A stretch of 64,000 nucleotides of DNA, from contig JAGKQI010000087.1 in the NCBI GenBank assembly GCA_018806915.1, forward strand, positions 620,001-684,000. The letters run 5' to 3'. This document shows positions 1 through 11,058 of this stretch, in pieces. How positions within the stretch are numbered: the stretch's first letter is position 1; every line of letters begins with the position of its first letter. The translations under genes were made by a program, and so were the position numbers. The DNA comes from Phytophthora colocasiae (Eukaryota; Oomycota; Peronosporomycetes; Peronosporales; Peronosporaceae). The notes under the pieces are model-generated. The model worked only from the letters and a program-made list of their open reading frames with translations. It searched no databases and was not told where the DNA came from.

Positions 1-11
1 CCGGTGAAGAC

Positions 12-870
12 GTGAAGAAGTACGGCCGATGTTTGACAAGAAACGCTCCGGTGGATGCTGTTGAAGGCTTTGGTGGAGGTACTAGTCGCGTTCTTGGTGT
101 CTGGAGATTCGTGGGAACGACATTGTACCAGCAGCGGATTATCGTGGATGCTCTACTGGTCGAAGGGCAAGGCGATGAATTGCTGATCGGTGAAGACTGG
201 ATGGTGGACAAGGGCGTGAAAATGGATTTTGCGTCTCGAGAACTCAAATATTACGACGAGCATGGACAGAAGATCATACTGCCGTTCACTTGTCATGGCA
301 TTTCGAGCCTACAGCAACCATCGCAGAGGCGGAAGTTAACGGTACGCCTAGCCAGGGCCAGGAAGCTGAATACGGGAACGTGCAATGTAGAGACTATGAG
401 AGTTGATGCTGAGGAAGGAACGACTGGAATATTCCTGCCGAAGCCGACAACCAAGAGACACTTGCTGATAGCGCCGACAGTAGACATTGTGAGGAATGGT
501 CAAGTGCGAGTCCAAGTGATGAACGTGGAAGGCAGGCGAGAAAAACTTCCTGCTCGTGAGGTGGATACCTGTGACTGACGAGATGAAGCTGTTGTCCCTA
601 AATGGCGAGTTGGAACGGGAACGAGTGGCTCAGTGGGTTTCTACTTTGCGAAAAGAGGATGCCAAACCGCTAAAAGATGAAGACAAGCTGGACATTGGTG
701 AAATGGAGCAGAAGAACCGTGATCTGGTCATTGCATTACTTCGGCAGTACTCCGGAATTGTCGAGAAGAAGCCTGGTTGCCCGCCGACGAAGATTGGAGT
801 TGAGCACCACATCAACACGGTTGATGCGGCACCAATCATGATGAGAAGGCGTAGACACGCTGTAGCATAG
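12..870 (+). pseudogene. Retropepsin-like and linker part of element A pol (broken)
   Basis: Two overlapping open pieces in different frames (12-578 and 556-870). The first contains a hydrophobic stretch ending LLIGEDWM, which resembles the second half of a retroviral-type aspartic protease (the ILGxDWL-like motif before the end of the fold). The catalytic DSG/DTG motif would lie left of the window. The second piece contains the connector to RT with the phrase PGCPPTKIGVEHHI, similar to the 'PGLPP..VEHxIDL' region that precedes RT in Ty3/gypsy elements. A TAG at 868-870 interrupts the frame that continues into RT. Neither piece starts with ATG at the listed edge. Confidence 0.6.
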
Positions 871-891
871 AATGAGTTAATCGATAAGGAG

Positions 892-2488
892 GTGGACGAC
901 ATGTTGGCACAAGGAGTGATTGAACCAGGTGAAGGAGCTTGGGGATTTCCAGTGGTCATTGTGCGGAAGAAAGATGGCAGTGTTCGCTTTTGCATTGATT
1001 ATCGGGCATTGAATTCAGTGACGCTCAAAGACGTGTACCTGTTGCCACTAGTGGATGAGACTCTAGAAGCACTACACGGATCCCAGCGTTTCTCGAGTTT
1101 GGATTTGCACGCCGGATACTGGCAGCTTGGTGTTTTCGGGCCGGATAAGCCGAAGACCGCGTTCACAACAAGGCGTGGGCTATTCCAGTTCACTCGTATG
1201 CCTTTCGGCTTGTGCAATGCACCAAGTACTTTCCAGAGACTCATGGACTGTGTACTGAGAGGCCTAACATGAGTCTGCTGTTTGGTTATCTGGATGACGT
1301 GGTGATATTCACGAAGGGGTCGGTAGCACAGCACGTTGTGGAGTTGGCCGTGGTTTTGGAGCGTCTAGCAGAAGCTGGGTTAAGCTTGAAAGTTTCGAAG
1401 TGCTCATTCGCGACGACGCGTATGGAGTACTTGGGGCATGACCTGACCCCCGAAGGGATCCAGCCGACGCCGAGATTGATTAAGGCGATTGTGGATTTGT
1501 GGATTTCCCTACGCCAACGGATGACTCGCAGGTTAGGAGGTTTGTGGCTATGGCGGGGTATTACAGGAGATTTGTACCTGAATTTGGCACCAAAATGGCG
1601 CCGTTGACATGTTTGCTTCGCAGAAGTCAAGACTGGATATGGGGACCAGCTCAAGAAGAAGCATTTGTGTGGGCTAAGGCGTGGCTATCACAAAAACCTG
1701 TCCTGATCTACCCAGATTACAGTTTGCCGTTCAAACTAACGACGGACGCGTCGAGGACTGGATTAGGTGCAGTGCTTTCGCAGGACCAAGGAAAAGGCGA
1801 TCAACCGGTTGCCTACGCGTCGAAAGTCAACAGCGAGACAGTGGCTAAGTACAGCATTTCCGAACTTGAGTGCTTGGCAGTGGTGTGGGCAGTACGTCTT
1901 TTTAGACCTCATCTCTATGGACGACACTTCACTATTGTTACGGACCATGTTGCTCTCAAGTGGCTCATGACGACCAAGGAACCCGCAGGAAGATTGCACC
2001 GGTGGGCTCTCACTCTACAAGAATATGACTTCGACATTGTCTACCGCCCTGGAAGAGAAAATTCGGTGGCAGATGCACTATCCCGAGGACCATCGGCAGT
2101 TTCAGAAGCGGAACAAAAAGATGAAGAATCCGCAGACGAGCTGGAGATAGCGGTGGACAGGGAAGCTGTAGAGTTGACTCGAGCATCGATACTGCGAGTG
2201 GAAGCAGCGGAGTTAGGCGTGGTACAGTTTACGGACGCTGATATTAAAGAGGAGCAGCGGAAGTCAATTATGGTGCAGAAGTTAAAAGTCAAAGGCTCAT
2301 ATCAAGGACAGCGTGTGTTTGTGGATGACGATAGGCTAGTGAGACTCGAAGTCGCAAAAGGAGAGAGCAAAATTGTACTACCCACGGTGTACTGGGTGTT
2401 GGTATTTAAAGAGGCGCACGACAGCATCTGGGCAGGACACTTACGAGGACGCCATACACTAGAACGACTACAAGAGCTTTATTGGTGA
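892..2488 (+). pseudogene. Reverse transcriptase and RNase H of element A (frameshifted)
   Basis: RT motifs are clear: VRFCIDYRALN, the segment FSSLDLHAGYWQ, TRMPFGLCNAPSTFQ, and the catalytic GYLDDVVIF. The frame shifts between the last two (about 1262) and again near 1500, so three frames are needed. RNase H follows with LTTDASRTGLGAVLSQ, a conserved SELECLAVVWAV and TDHVALKWLM, ending with the usual VADALSR. After it comes the start of the integrase zinc region (AHDSIWAGHLRGRHTLERL). Domain order and motif spelling place it in Ty3/gypsy. The breaks make it non-functional. Confidence 0.85.
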
Positions 2489-3945
2489 CCGCGAATGCGT
2501 GATTCGGTGATGCAATGGGTAGCCGCTTGTCAAGATTGTGGCTCGAAGAAGGCGCGGCCGAAGACGGTGATCTTTGAGGAGTGTGAAGACAGGAGCTGTG
2601 GGTGATCGTTGGACTATCGACGTAGCAGGTACATGGAAATCGCTATGTAATTGCTGCAGTAGAATACAATACTCGCTACGCAGTGGCTACGGCGGTGAAG
2701 GACCATACAGCAAAAGACGTTGCACGATTTCTCATGGATAAAGTGGTATTAGTATTCGGACCAATGCGAGAAGTGATGATGGATGGGGCTAGGGAGTTCG
2801 GGAGCAAGATGACGGCAGAATTGCTAGCTTTGATGCAGACTAAGCAGTCTACTCCCGTACCCTACCGACCGAATCTCCTAGGCCTCGTTGAACGCTTTCA
2901 TAGAACTTGGAAGGACATGATCAGCTTGTACGTCGACGAAACCCAAGACGACTGGGACGATTTCCTACCATGCGCATTGTACGCATACAATTCAGCAAAG
3001 CACGCGACTCACGGATATCAACCAAACGAGTTAATGATGGGCAGGAATCTTCGGATGCCGTCAGAATTGTTAAGACGCAGCAGATTAGAGTACCCGCATC
3101 AAACGCTGGACAAGTATCATGCGATCTTGTTGAAGGACCTGCAACATGCAAAAGAATTGGCTGAAGTAGCACTACAAAAAAGAGCAAGCAAGACAAGCAA
3201 TCTACTACAACCAAAGGAATGTGCGACAGAAGAGTGTCTTCCGACCTACACAGCTTGTGTGGCTTTATAGACCAGCTCGAGGACCTGGAATTACCAAATT
3301 TGGGCATCGATGGCGTGGTCCCGCGCAAGTGATCGAAGCGTCTGGATATGACAATTACATAGTGCGAATGTTAGAGACTGGAGAAGAACTGGTGACACAC
3401 TGCTCATTTATGATTAGCTACTACTACCCGACACTTTTACTGGAAGCAATGGCGAAGGATATTGCAACGGACTTACGCGAAGAAGCAGTGGTGGCAGCAG
3501 ACATTGACCCTGAAGACGAGAGGGAAGAGCAGCCAGAAACAGCGATATCAATTGCAGATGCCGGCGAAGGACCTGATAATCAGCAGCAAGCGGAACAAGA
3601 GCTGAACCAGCAGCCGAGAACCCGCGAAGCGAATGAGGGTAGTCACTCGACCATCGTCGCAGCAGAGCCTCCTTCCCAGCAGAATACTCGGAGAGCAGCA
3701 GTCCGAAGTCGCATTGATGACGAAGAAGTCGACGAATGGCAACCCAGCAGTAAACGTCTTCGTGATTCTACAGCCACGGATACCAGAGACAGTGTCGCTG
3801 GACGCACGAGATCGAAGATCAGAGCCGCACCCTACCCAACGACTGACCGAGAAGATACCAGTGTCAGAAGCAGTAGCCCAATGCGAACCAGAGCTCGTAG
3901 ATCAGTACTCATTTCCGAGACCGACAACAGGAACCCAAGACTACA
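2489..3945 (+). pseudogene. Integrase and C-terminal tail of element A (broken)
   Basis: The zinc-binding half (CQDCGSKK) around 2530-2550 is followed by stops. The catalytic core reappears at 2683-3270 with DGAREFGSKM and the segment YRPNLLGLVERFHRTW, the last part of the D,D-35-E core. Another frame (3221 onward) continues with RWRGPAQVIE, which resembles the GPY/F module after integrase, and an acidic, Arg-rich tail. This tail runs straight into the (GAA)12 repeat, read as poly-Lys. The first catalytic Asp region falls in the part with stops. Confidence 0.75.
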
Positions 3946-3981
3946 GAAGAAGAAGAAGAAGAAGAAGAAGAAGAAGAAGAA
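3946..3981 (+). repeat. (GAA)12 microsatellite at the junction of two retroelements
   Basis: Twelve perfect GAA units. It lies exactly where element A coding stops making sense and the gag of element B begins (ATG at 3994). It could be the seam of a recombination or an expansion in an acidic/basic tail. Confidence 0.95.
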
Positions 3982-3993
3982 CCCGAGATTGAG

Positions 3994-6414
3994 ATGTCCT
4001 CGTTCGGTCCCCACGGCGTGCTCGACGAAGGCAACGGCAGTCCCATATCAAGTGAAGGAAGAAGCGCCGGTCACCCGACTACGACATGGTTTGAAGCTGG
4101 AGGAGAGCAGTCGGCAGCTACTTCAGTCCCCGTCGACTTGGGAGGAAGTACTGGATGGTCAACTGATGCGTGGTTGAGTGGAGGGAGTACTCTCCACACT
4201 CCTAACACGGGACGGCCTGACCTGACTTCGGTTGGTGGCCTTAGCTCCGTCCAGTCCATTGTCCGCAGAGCAGCTCAAGGATCGAACCGACCTGAACCAC
4301 CCCGACCAAGACTAGTTCGAAGTTCCTCTGAACCTCAGACTGGAGGCCTGAGACCCGGCGAGAGTAGCTCCCCAGCTACCGCGGAACCTACCTTCACCCT
4401 GAACCATCCCGAGACTGGATTTGCGGCGATTCCAAGCGCCCCTCCCGGAGCGACCCCGCGTTACGAAGTAGACCCCTCTACGGGTCTAACCTGGCAACCA
4501 CCGGCACCTACGACTACTATGAATCCTGATCTCATGACGACTCAACAGCCAGCGCAATCCCGTTACTCTTTGGCGATTGACCCTTCCCCGCAGTCTTTAG
4601 CTACCTCTGTTCAGGCTAGTGCGATCCCTGCTAGTGTGGTTGGACATACAGGTTACTCTTTGAATGTTGTAGGTAACCTGGGAGCAGCCTCGAACCCGAC
4701 CGGTGTACTCCCTACTGGATGGGGCAGTCAACTACCAGCGACTCAACCAAGTGTGAACACCGGTTGGCCATCTACTCTTGCTCCCGTCGTGACTCCTGCC
4801 GCTAGTGTCCCTCAGTCGAACCGGTCAGCTATTGCAAGTTACCAGAACGTTACGATCGGAACTACTCCTGGTGTACCTGGAACTGGGGTGACGAGCCCTT
4901 TCATCCAGCCCGCTGGATGGTCTACTGTGGCGGGTTTCTCGTACGGAAATCCAACCCCCGTCGTCCAGACGGCTACTGCTGTGCAACATCCGATGGCGAA
5001 TCCGTACCCTCAGATGACTCAAGGAGTTCAAGATGCTCCTGCGACTACTGAGCTTCCGCCGTCTCATCCCGTGTACCCGAGCCAACAACTGCCTGCTGCC
5101 TACCGGATGCATCCTGTGACTTCAAATCCGTCGACTCAGCGACCTTCGTTGCCGGTACCCCTGACTGCTACCCCAAGTTTTCCGATGACTACGTTGGGTC
5201 AGTCGTCTGTAGCTGGTACGGGTTACTACCCTAACCAACTACCTTCTGTCTACTCCCAACCGGTGGGTCAGGTGACGAGACCTCAACCCGTCGGAATGCC
5301 TTCGAACATCAAGAACGCTATCCGGATGATTCAACCGTTCTACTCTGACAGTGCTTCGGTCGACAAGGCCCGGACGTTTTGGAACGACTTCGAGAGAGCT
5401 ACTCAGGGACTTGACGGTTCGCTCCGTTTGAGTGCCTTCAGGGAGTGTCTGAAGGGTAAGACTGGTGAAGAGTGGTGGACGTACTCGCAGATCAACGACT
5501 TCAAGACTCTTCGTACGCGATTCCACAACCAGTTCATCTGTCAGACCCCTCTGCAGATGATCGAGCGACTGAAGAAGACGAAGCGCTCTCGTGGTATGTC
5601 TGCTGAAGTGTGGGGTGACTTGATCTCGAGCCTGTGTGACGCTGCGCAGTACTTCGACCCGGAGATGAGGTACCAGTACTTTCTGTCTGGACTACGGAAC
5701 AAGCAGTGGAGGAACACTCTGGACACCTCACTGGTGAACTCGATCCCTCAGGCTGTGGCAGTGTTGCTGTACAAGAACCAACACTTGCCCGTGGAAGACG
5801 ACACTGACTTTGCTGATGAGCCGCCTAAGAAGACCGCCAACGACGACATGATGAAGCAGATGCTCGCTATGATGCAACAGACTCAGAACTTGCTGGTTCA
5901 GCAACAGACTCAAGCGTCTCAGGCTACTCCTCCAGTAGCCGCCATCCAGTACCAGTTGACCCCTAACACGACTCAAGGAGTGTATGCCGTACCGTCCCAA
6001 CCGTCTACTTCAGCTTTGCCTGCTACTCCGATGAGAGGTATCCGTCAGGGTCCTGATCTGTATACTCAAGAGGGTCACATAGTGTGTGGTCGCTGTCACA
6101 CCTTAGGGTGTAGCCGTTTGAACTGTCGCCGGAACAACTCAGTCTGTACGAACTGCCAGACGACTGGTCACATCAACGTCGAGTGCGAGTTACCTCGAGT
6201 CTACCAACGTCCTCAGCAGCCTAACCAGCCGCCGTCGACTAACTATGGCTCAAACCCTCGCTCGAACGATCAGTACCGTCGGGATCCTCGGACGTGCTTC
6301 TTGTGTGGAGGTGATGGTCACGTTGTTGCGAACTGTCCTACGCGTGAGATGCTTAGTCAGCTGGCTCAGAAGTCGAACCCTGGGTCGTCGACTGCGAGCG
6401 CTGGTAGGCAATGA
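3994..6414 (+). CDS. gag: Gag polyprotein of element B
   Basis: 806 residues from ATG at 3994. The first ~430 residues are Pro/Thr/Ser-rich and low in complexity, which is much longer than the usual Ty3/gypsy gag N-terminus. A retrotransposon gag (capsid-like) domain follows, from about residue 445 (IRMIQPFYSD) to about 575 (LSGLRNKQWR), with the typical FECLKGKTGEEWW-like core. Near the C-terminus are zinc knuckles: two canonical CX2CX4HX4C copies (CTNCQTTGHINVEC and CFLCGGDGHVVANC) and one degenerate copy before them. Gag would form virus-like particles and bind element RNA. The frame closes with UGA and reopens at once as pol in the same frame. Confidence 0.9.
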   Translation: MSSFGPHGVLDEGNGSPISSEGRSAGHPTTTWFEAGGEQSAATSVPVDLGGSTGWSTDAWLSGGSTLHTPNTGRPDLTSVGGLSSVQSIVRRAAQGSNRPEPPRPRLVRSSSEPQTGGLRPGESSSPATAEPTFTLNHPETGFAAIPSAPPGATPRYEVDPSTGLTWQPPAPTTTMNPDLMTTQQPAQSRYSLAIDPSPQSLATSVQASAIPASVVGHTGYSLNVVGNLGAASNPTGVLPTGWGSQLPATQPSVNTGWPSTLAPVVTPAASVPQSNRSAIASYQNVTIGTTPGVPGTGVTSPFIQPAGWSTVAGFSYGNPTPVVQTATAVQHPMANPYPQMTQGVQDAPATTELPPSHPVYPSQQLPAAYRMHPVTSNPSTQRPSLPVPLTATPSFPMTTLGQSSVAGTGYYPNQLPSVYSQPVGQVTRPQPVGMPSNIKNAIRMIQPFYSDSASVDKARTFWNDFERATQGLDGSLRLSAFRECLKGKTGEEWWTYSQINDFKTLRTRFHNQFICQTPLQMIERLKKTKRSRGMSAEVWGDLISSLCDAAQYFDPEMRYQYFLSGLRNKQWRNTLDTSLVNSIPQAVAVLLYKNQHLPVEDDTDFADEPPKKTANDDMMKQMLAMMQQTQNLLVQQQTQASQATPPVAAIQYQLTPNTTQGVYAVPSQPSTSALPATPMRGIRQGPDLYTQEGHIVCGRCHTLGCSRLNCRRNNSVCTNCQTTGHINVECELPRVYQRPQQPNQPPSTNYGSNPRSNDQYRRDPRTCFLCGGDGHVVANCPTREMLSQLAQKSNPGSSTASAGRQ

Positions 6415-6456
6415 TGGGGGCTGGAGGAAGGGAAGGAAGGAGTCGCGCCTTCCTCC
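6412..6456 (+). promoter_or_regulatory. Candidate stop-codon readthrough signal between gag and pol
   Basis: Gag ends CAA-UGA-UGG. After the UGA there is an 8-nt spacer (6415-6422), then GGAGGAAGG (6423-6431), a 16-nt loop and the perfect complement CCTTCCTCC (6448-6456). Pol continues in the same frame without another stop. The layout (stop, 8-nt spacer, strong structure) is like the gag-pol readthrough signal of murine leukaemia virus. Alternative: the UGA is an ordinary inactivating mutation, since this copy has other lesions. Confidence 0.55.
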
Positions 6457-9400
6457 TGCCAGCTGGACGACTTGACGAGAGACACTGAACGTCGTACTAC
6501 TACTAAGAGTGCGGCCTCGGTGGCCTCTCCGGGAACTGTGAAGAGTGAACGGATGGAAATTGAAGTGAATGAGACTGTGAATGAGACTGTGAATGGAATG
6601 GCTGAGAGAGCTGATGATGAAGAGAAGTGTACGGTGACAGCTTATGTGGGAGACCTGATGAAGGACCCCTACTCTGAGCTACACCCGGATGACCGTCCGA
6701 CTAGAGGGAGTACTGGGAGGTTCGATCCTAGTTATAGGAGATCTCCCCTTCGGAAACCTAAGGTGGTTGAATGTGACTGGACGACTAAAGTGAACGGAAC
6801 AACGAGAGTGAACGAGACTGAAAATGGAAGTGACCGCCTGGGTTTTGATGACAGTATTTTCGAGCCTAATGTGGATGTGATTGATGAAATGAGCGAGAGT
6901 GTGGACGAAGAAACAAACAGTGTCGAAGAAGAAGTAGCTCCTATGGAGGAGCAGCCGGATGAAATAAGTGAGTCGATGAATACCCCTACGAGAATTGAAG
7001 AAAAAGTAACCCCTACGAGAAATGATGAAACGAAGACAACCCCTACGAGAAATGATGAAACGAAGACAACCTCTACGAGAAAAGATAAGTCGAAGACAAC
7101 CCCTACGAGAAAAGATAAGTCGAAGACAAACCCTACGAGAAATGAAAAGCGGACGACAATCCCGACGAGAGATAGTGAGTCGACCACTACCGAAGCCAAT
7201 CCTGAAGTGGCTTCCGACGAACCAGATGAAGAACTAGATGACGAAGAAGATGTGACGCCTACCACCGACGGGACTGGTGGGGGCAAGGCGAGTACTACAA
7301 CAGACGCTTTAGAAGTGTCTCCTGATGAGAGCGGGTGTATATTACCGGACCGAACTGCGGATGTGACGTCTACCACCGATGGAACTGGTGGGGGTGAGGC
7401 GAGCATCAACGAAGCTACTCAAGAGGAGACGAAGGAACGTGAGAGAGTATTTTCAACTGGAGAATTGGATGAGCTGACTGAAGGACTGGACTTAGGCGTG
7501 GAGACTGAGAAAGAAGAATATGACAAGGAACTAGAGGAGCGACTCTTTCCTTTGGATGAAGTAGAACTTAAGAAGCGAGTAAAGGAGAATTCGGCGCAAC
7601 TGGGCGAGATGTCACTCGAGGACTTGAGCACTGTGTTGGGGATTGAGGAGGAAGTGTTGGCACGTACCCGTGAGTCGTCACCGGGTGTACTCTCATCCCC
7701 AGAGTACTGGCTGGACTGGTACCGAAAAACCTTGGCCACAACTGGTGCGGCCAAGCGTGCCAACCGGGACTTCAGCGACCTGGGTAAGTCGACGACGAGT
7801 GGTCGCACTGGACACAGGGTAGTAGCTGAAGACTCCGACGAACGAGACGTTGGGGGTGGGGAGACGGCGTCTACTCCAAAAATAGACGATGGTGGAGTAA
7901 CCTACGAGTTACCTCCTACCCCGTCTACTGAGGAGGCTGTAATCGCTAATGTGGCGATAGACCTGAATGGGTCTCCGTCTAGTGCCGTGAGCACTATATC
8001 GGTCTCTGCGCGTCGCAGCCGACGTCTAGATCCTAAGTGGCGTGCGTTGGCTAACCGGACAGTGTACTACCTAGTCAAAGAAGAAGAAAAAGCGAATGCG
8101 GTATGTGTAGACTGTGGATCACTGCTCCTACCCGACTACGTCCTGCCAGAGGTCGACTTCGAAAGGACCGACCTCGATGAGAGAGCACTGGCCAAAGTGG
8201 CTCCCTACTATCGGGTGATGAGTGGATCGGTGATGAAACAGATCTTGAAGACAGTTGTGAAGAAGTACCATGGTGATGGTCCACTCATTCGAGCCAAGCT
8301 GCAAGAGCGTGAAGGGCGCTGCAAGGAGTGCTTGCGGACGGCTCTCCCCAAACGGAAGGTTCGTTCTCCCAAGCGAGTTCGGTTCGACGGTACATCACTC
8401 TCCAGTGAAAGTGCCGAAGAGCTCGGACCCAACTGTCCGAGGGAGTGCTCGAACAGCGTGTATGATTACGCGTACGTGGTAGCCGAACCCGTACCTCCCG
8501 AGCCCCCACCTGAGAGAGACCGACCGAAACCCGGACTAGTCGAGACTGAGAAGCCTGACGAAGCGGATGAGGAGAGTGTCGTCCCGGAAGGGAAACGAGT
8601 AATCGGGTCAGTCTGTGGAGTGGAAGCTGTCTCGGCTGGATCCGTCGACTGCGTGCCCGTCGAGATACTGATCGACTCGGGAGCAGTCGTCAGCCTGATC
8701 GATCGTAAGGTACTACGACGCATCGGCCGAGCCGACGCCCCTTTAAGGACCTACTCCGGGAACTTGAACGGTGTGTTCGGCCACGCTCTGAAAATAGGTG
8801 GTATCATCGACTTACCCCTGAGACTTGGGTCAGTGGAAGTAACTCGACCGTTCGTAGTAGTTGAGCGAATGCATGTGGATGTGATACTCGGGACCGACTC
8901 ACTCAAGACGTTCAGAGCAGTGATTGATCTGGACTCGAACACTGTTACTCTGAAGGACACGGACGAAGTGTTCTCGCTCGGATCACCGCGCGTGGAAGAA
9001 GTGTACTCCGCCCGCATCAGTTCGACCGTCAGGCTCTGTCCTGGTGGTCAGGCGCTAGTAGCCTCTGAAGTGAGTGGACGAGCCCGCGATGGAGACACCG
9101 TGCTCGTTGAGGGAGTACCGGGACTTGATGGTACCGTTCGGGTGGCGCGGACCCTTTGCACTGTGAACCAAGGGAAGTTGCTTGTCGAAGTGTGCAACGC
9201 GTCTACGGAAGAACTTATTATCAAGAAGGGGGCGCATCTAGCCGTGGCGACTGTAGTGCCCGACTCTGCGTTTAGGAGTGAGTCGACGTCGAGTCGTTCT
9301 ACTAACCCCTCGGCTACTCCGTCCGAACGGCGACTCTCAACTGAACTAGACTGGGTGCACTCTGTAGTGAGTAGTACTACTGTGACCGATGAACCGACTC

Positions 9401-11058
9401 GTCATTCCATGCCGGGACTCGACAAGGAGTTGCGAGAGGAGTTCACGGTAGACTTCTCCGGCTCGAAGTTGGACCCTGAGCAAAAGGAACTGTTCCGACG
9501 GACTCTGGAGTCGTTCGGCGACTTGTTCGTGGAGACCTCTATGAAGCCGGGACGAACCCACTTGTTGGAGTTCGAGATCGATACGGGGGACCATCCACCC
9601 ATCAAGCAGAGACCTTACCGAGTGTCCAAGGCCGAAGGCGACGTTATGGAGGCTGAAGTGCAACAGTACCTTGACTTGGGGTTGATTCAGCCATCGACTA
9701 GCCCCTGGGCCAGTCCGGTGTTGATGATCCGGAAACCGGACGGAGGTATCCGATTCTGCATCGACTACCGTCGACTCAATGCGGTGACCATCAAGGACTG
9801 CTACCCGATGCCGCTCATCGACGACATCTTGGACGTGCTCGGGAACGCCAAACTATTCTCTACTATGGATATTGCTTCGGGCTACTGGAATGTGCCGATG
9901 GCCCGAGGTAGTGTGGGGAAGACTGCGTTCACTTGCAAGTTCGGACTGTACGAGTGGCTGGTGATGCCCTTCGGACTGTGTAACGCAGTACCTGCCTTCG
10001 AGAGACTTATGGAGAGTGTACTGGTCGACTTGAAGTGGCGTACCTGTCTGGTCTACTTGGATGACTGTGTGGTATTCAGTGAAGACTTCCCTACTCATCT
10101 AGTTCGCCTGAGGCAAGTACTCGAACGGTTCAGGACTGCCGGGTTCAAGCTCAAGATGAAGAAGTGCAAGTGGGGTCGAGACCAAGTGGCTTTCTTAGGT
10201 CACATCGTCACCCCCTCGGGTATACTTCCCAATCCTGAGAAGGTAAAGGCGGTCATGACGGTCGAACGACCGACCGACCTTCGAGGAGTACGTGCATTCT
10301 TGGGGTTAACCAGCTACTTCCGTAGGTACATCCCTGGGTATGCTGCCATCTCGGCCCCGATCGAGAGGTTGAAGATGAAGGGTGCACCTTTCATATGGAG
10401 CTCTGACTGCGAGTCCGCGTTCGTACAGTTGAAGCGCAAGCTGGTTGAACCACCTATTCTAGTCTACCCCGACTTCGGCAAGAGGTTCAAACTGTTCGTC
10501 GACTCATCTAAGTTGGCGGTAGGAGCTTGCCTCATGCAGGAAGTGGCTGGACGGGATAGGGTAGTAGCCTACGCAAGTAAGCTGCTAGTTGGTTCCGAGA
10601 AGAACTGGATCAACAAACAAGATGGTACTTCGGAAATCGAGTGCTGGGGAATAGTATGGGCGACTCGTAAGTTTCGGTGCTACCTCGACCGAAGCGAGTT
10701 CGACCTCTATACAGATCACAAGGCGCTGCTATGGGTGTTCAACGACACCAACCGGACGAGTAATGCCAAGTTGGCTAGGTGGGCGATGGAGTTGTCGCAA
10801 CTACGCTTCAAGGTGTACCATCGACCAGGTACTTCGATGGGGCATGTAGATGGTCTGTCGAGGTTGCATGCGTCCACTGTCAGTGCGGTTACCATGACAG
10901 ATCTACTCAACGAAGCGAACGATGGAGAGGTGGAGCCAGTCCAGGTCGGGGAGTCGACGACTCTTCGGAGAGAAAACCCCGCGACGGATCCAGTTACTGA
11001 AGCAGTCGAGACTGGTGTTCGAGTCGAGGTCGGGGAGCACTCTCCGGTCGAAGCTTAG
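6415..11058 (+). pseudogene. pol: Pol of element B: acidic leader, zinc-like module, protease, RT, RNase H
   Basis: Same frame as gag, open from the UGA to a TAG at 11056-11058. The first ATG is at 6553, but entry by readthrough is likely. The leader (~500 residues) is acidic with 27/30-bp repeats. A CxxC (CVDCG) and a second CxxC (CKECL) about 80 residues apart flank a helical segment of unknown role. The aspartic protease shows ILIDSGAVVSLID. RT shows IRFCIDYRRLNAVTIKD, VMPFGLCNAVPAFE and CLVYLDDCVVF. RNase H shows LFVDSSKLAVGACL, a Glu in TSEIECWG and LYTDHKALLW, then GHVDGLSRL. The TAG separates this part from integrase, which continues in the same frame for a further ~190 nt. Confidence 0.88.
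6982..7188 (+). repeat. Tandem 30-bp repeats in the pol leader of element B
   Basis: Seven units, each beginning with a form of (A)CCCCTACGAGA. The unit starts are 6982, 7009, 7039, 7069, 7099, 7129 and 7159; the first unit is 27 bp and the rest are 30 bp. They encode repeats of the type PTRNDETKTT/PTRKDKSKTT. Reading frame is kept, so they expanded as coding sequence. Confidence 0.9.

Larger units (their letters stand above)
1..3945 (+). mobile_element. Element A: decayed Ty3/gypsy LTR retrotransposon, pol part only
   Basis: The stretch holds, in Ty3/gypsy order, a protease remnant, reverse transcriptase (RT), RNase H and integrase. The left part (gag and 5' LTR) lies outside the window. 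No LTR is visible at its right end: coding sequence runs into a (GAA)12 tract, after which element B begins. Reading frame changes and stops occur at about 868-870 (in-frame TAG), about 1262, about 1500, 2488 and between 2489 and 2680, so the copy cannot make a full polyprotein. It is a relic, probably older than elements B and C. Confidence 0.85.
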
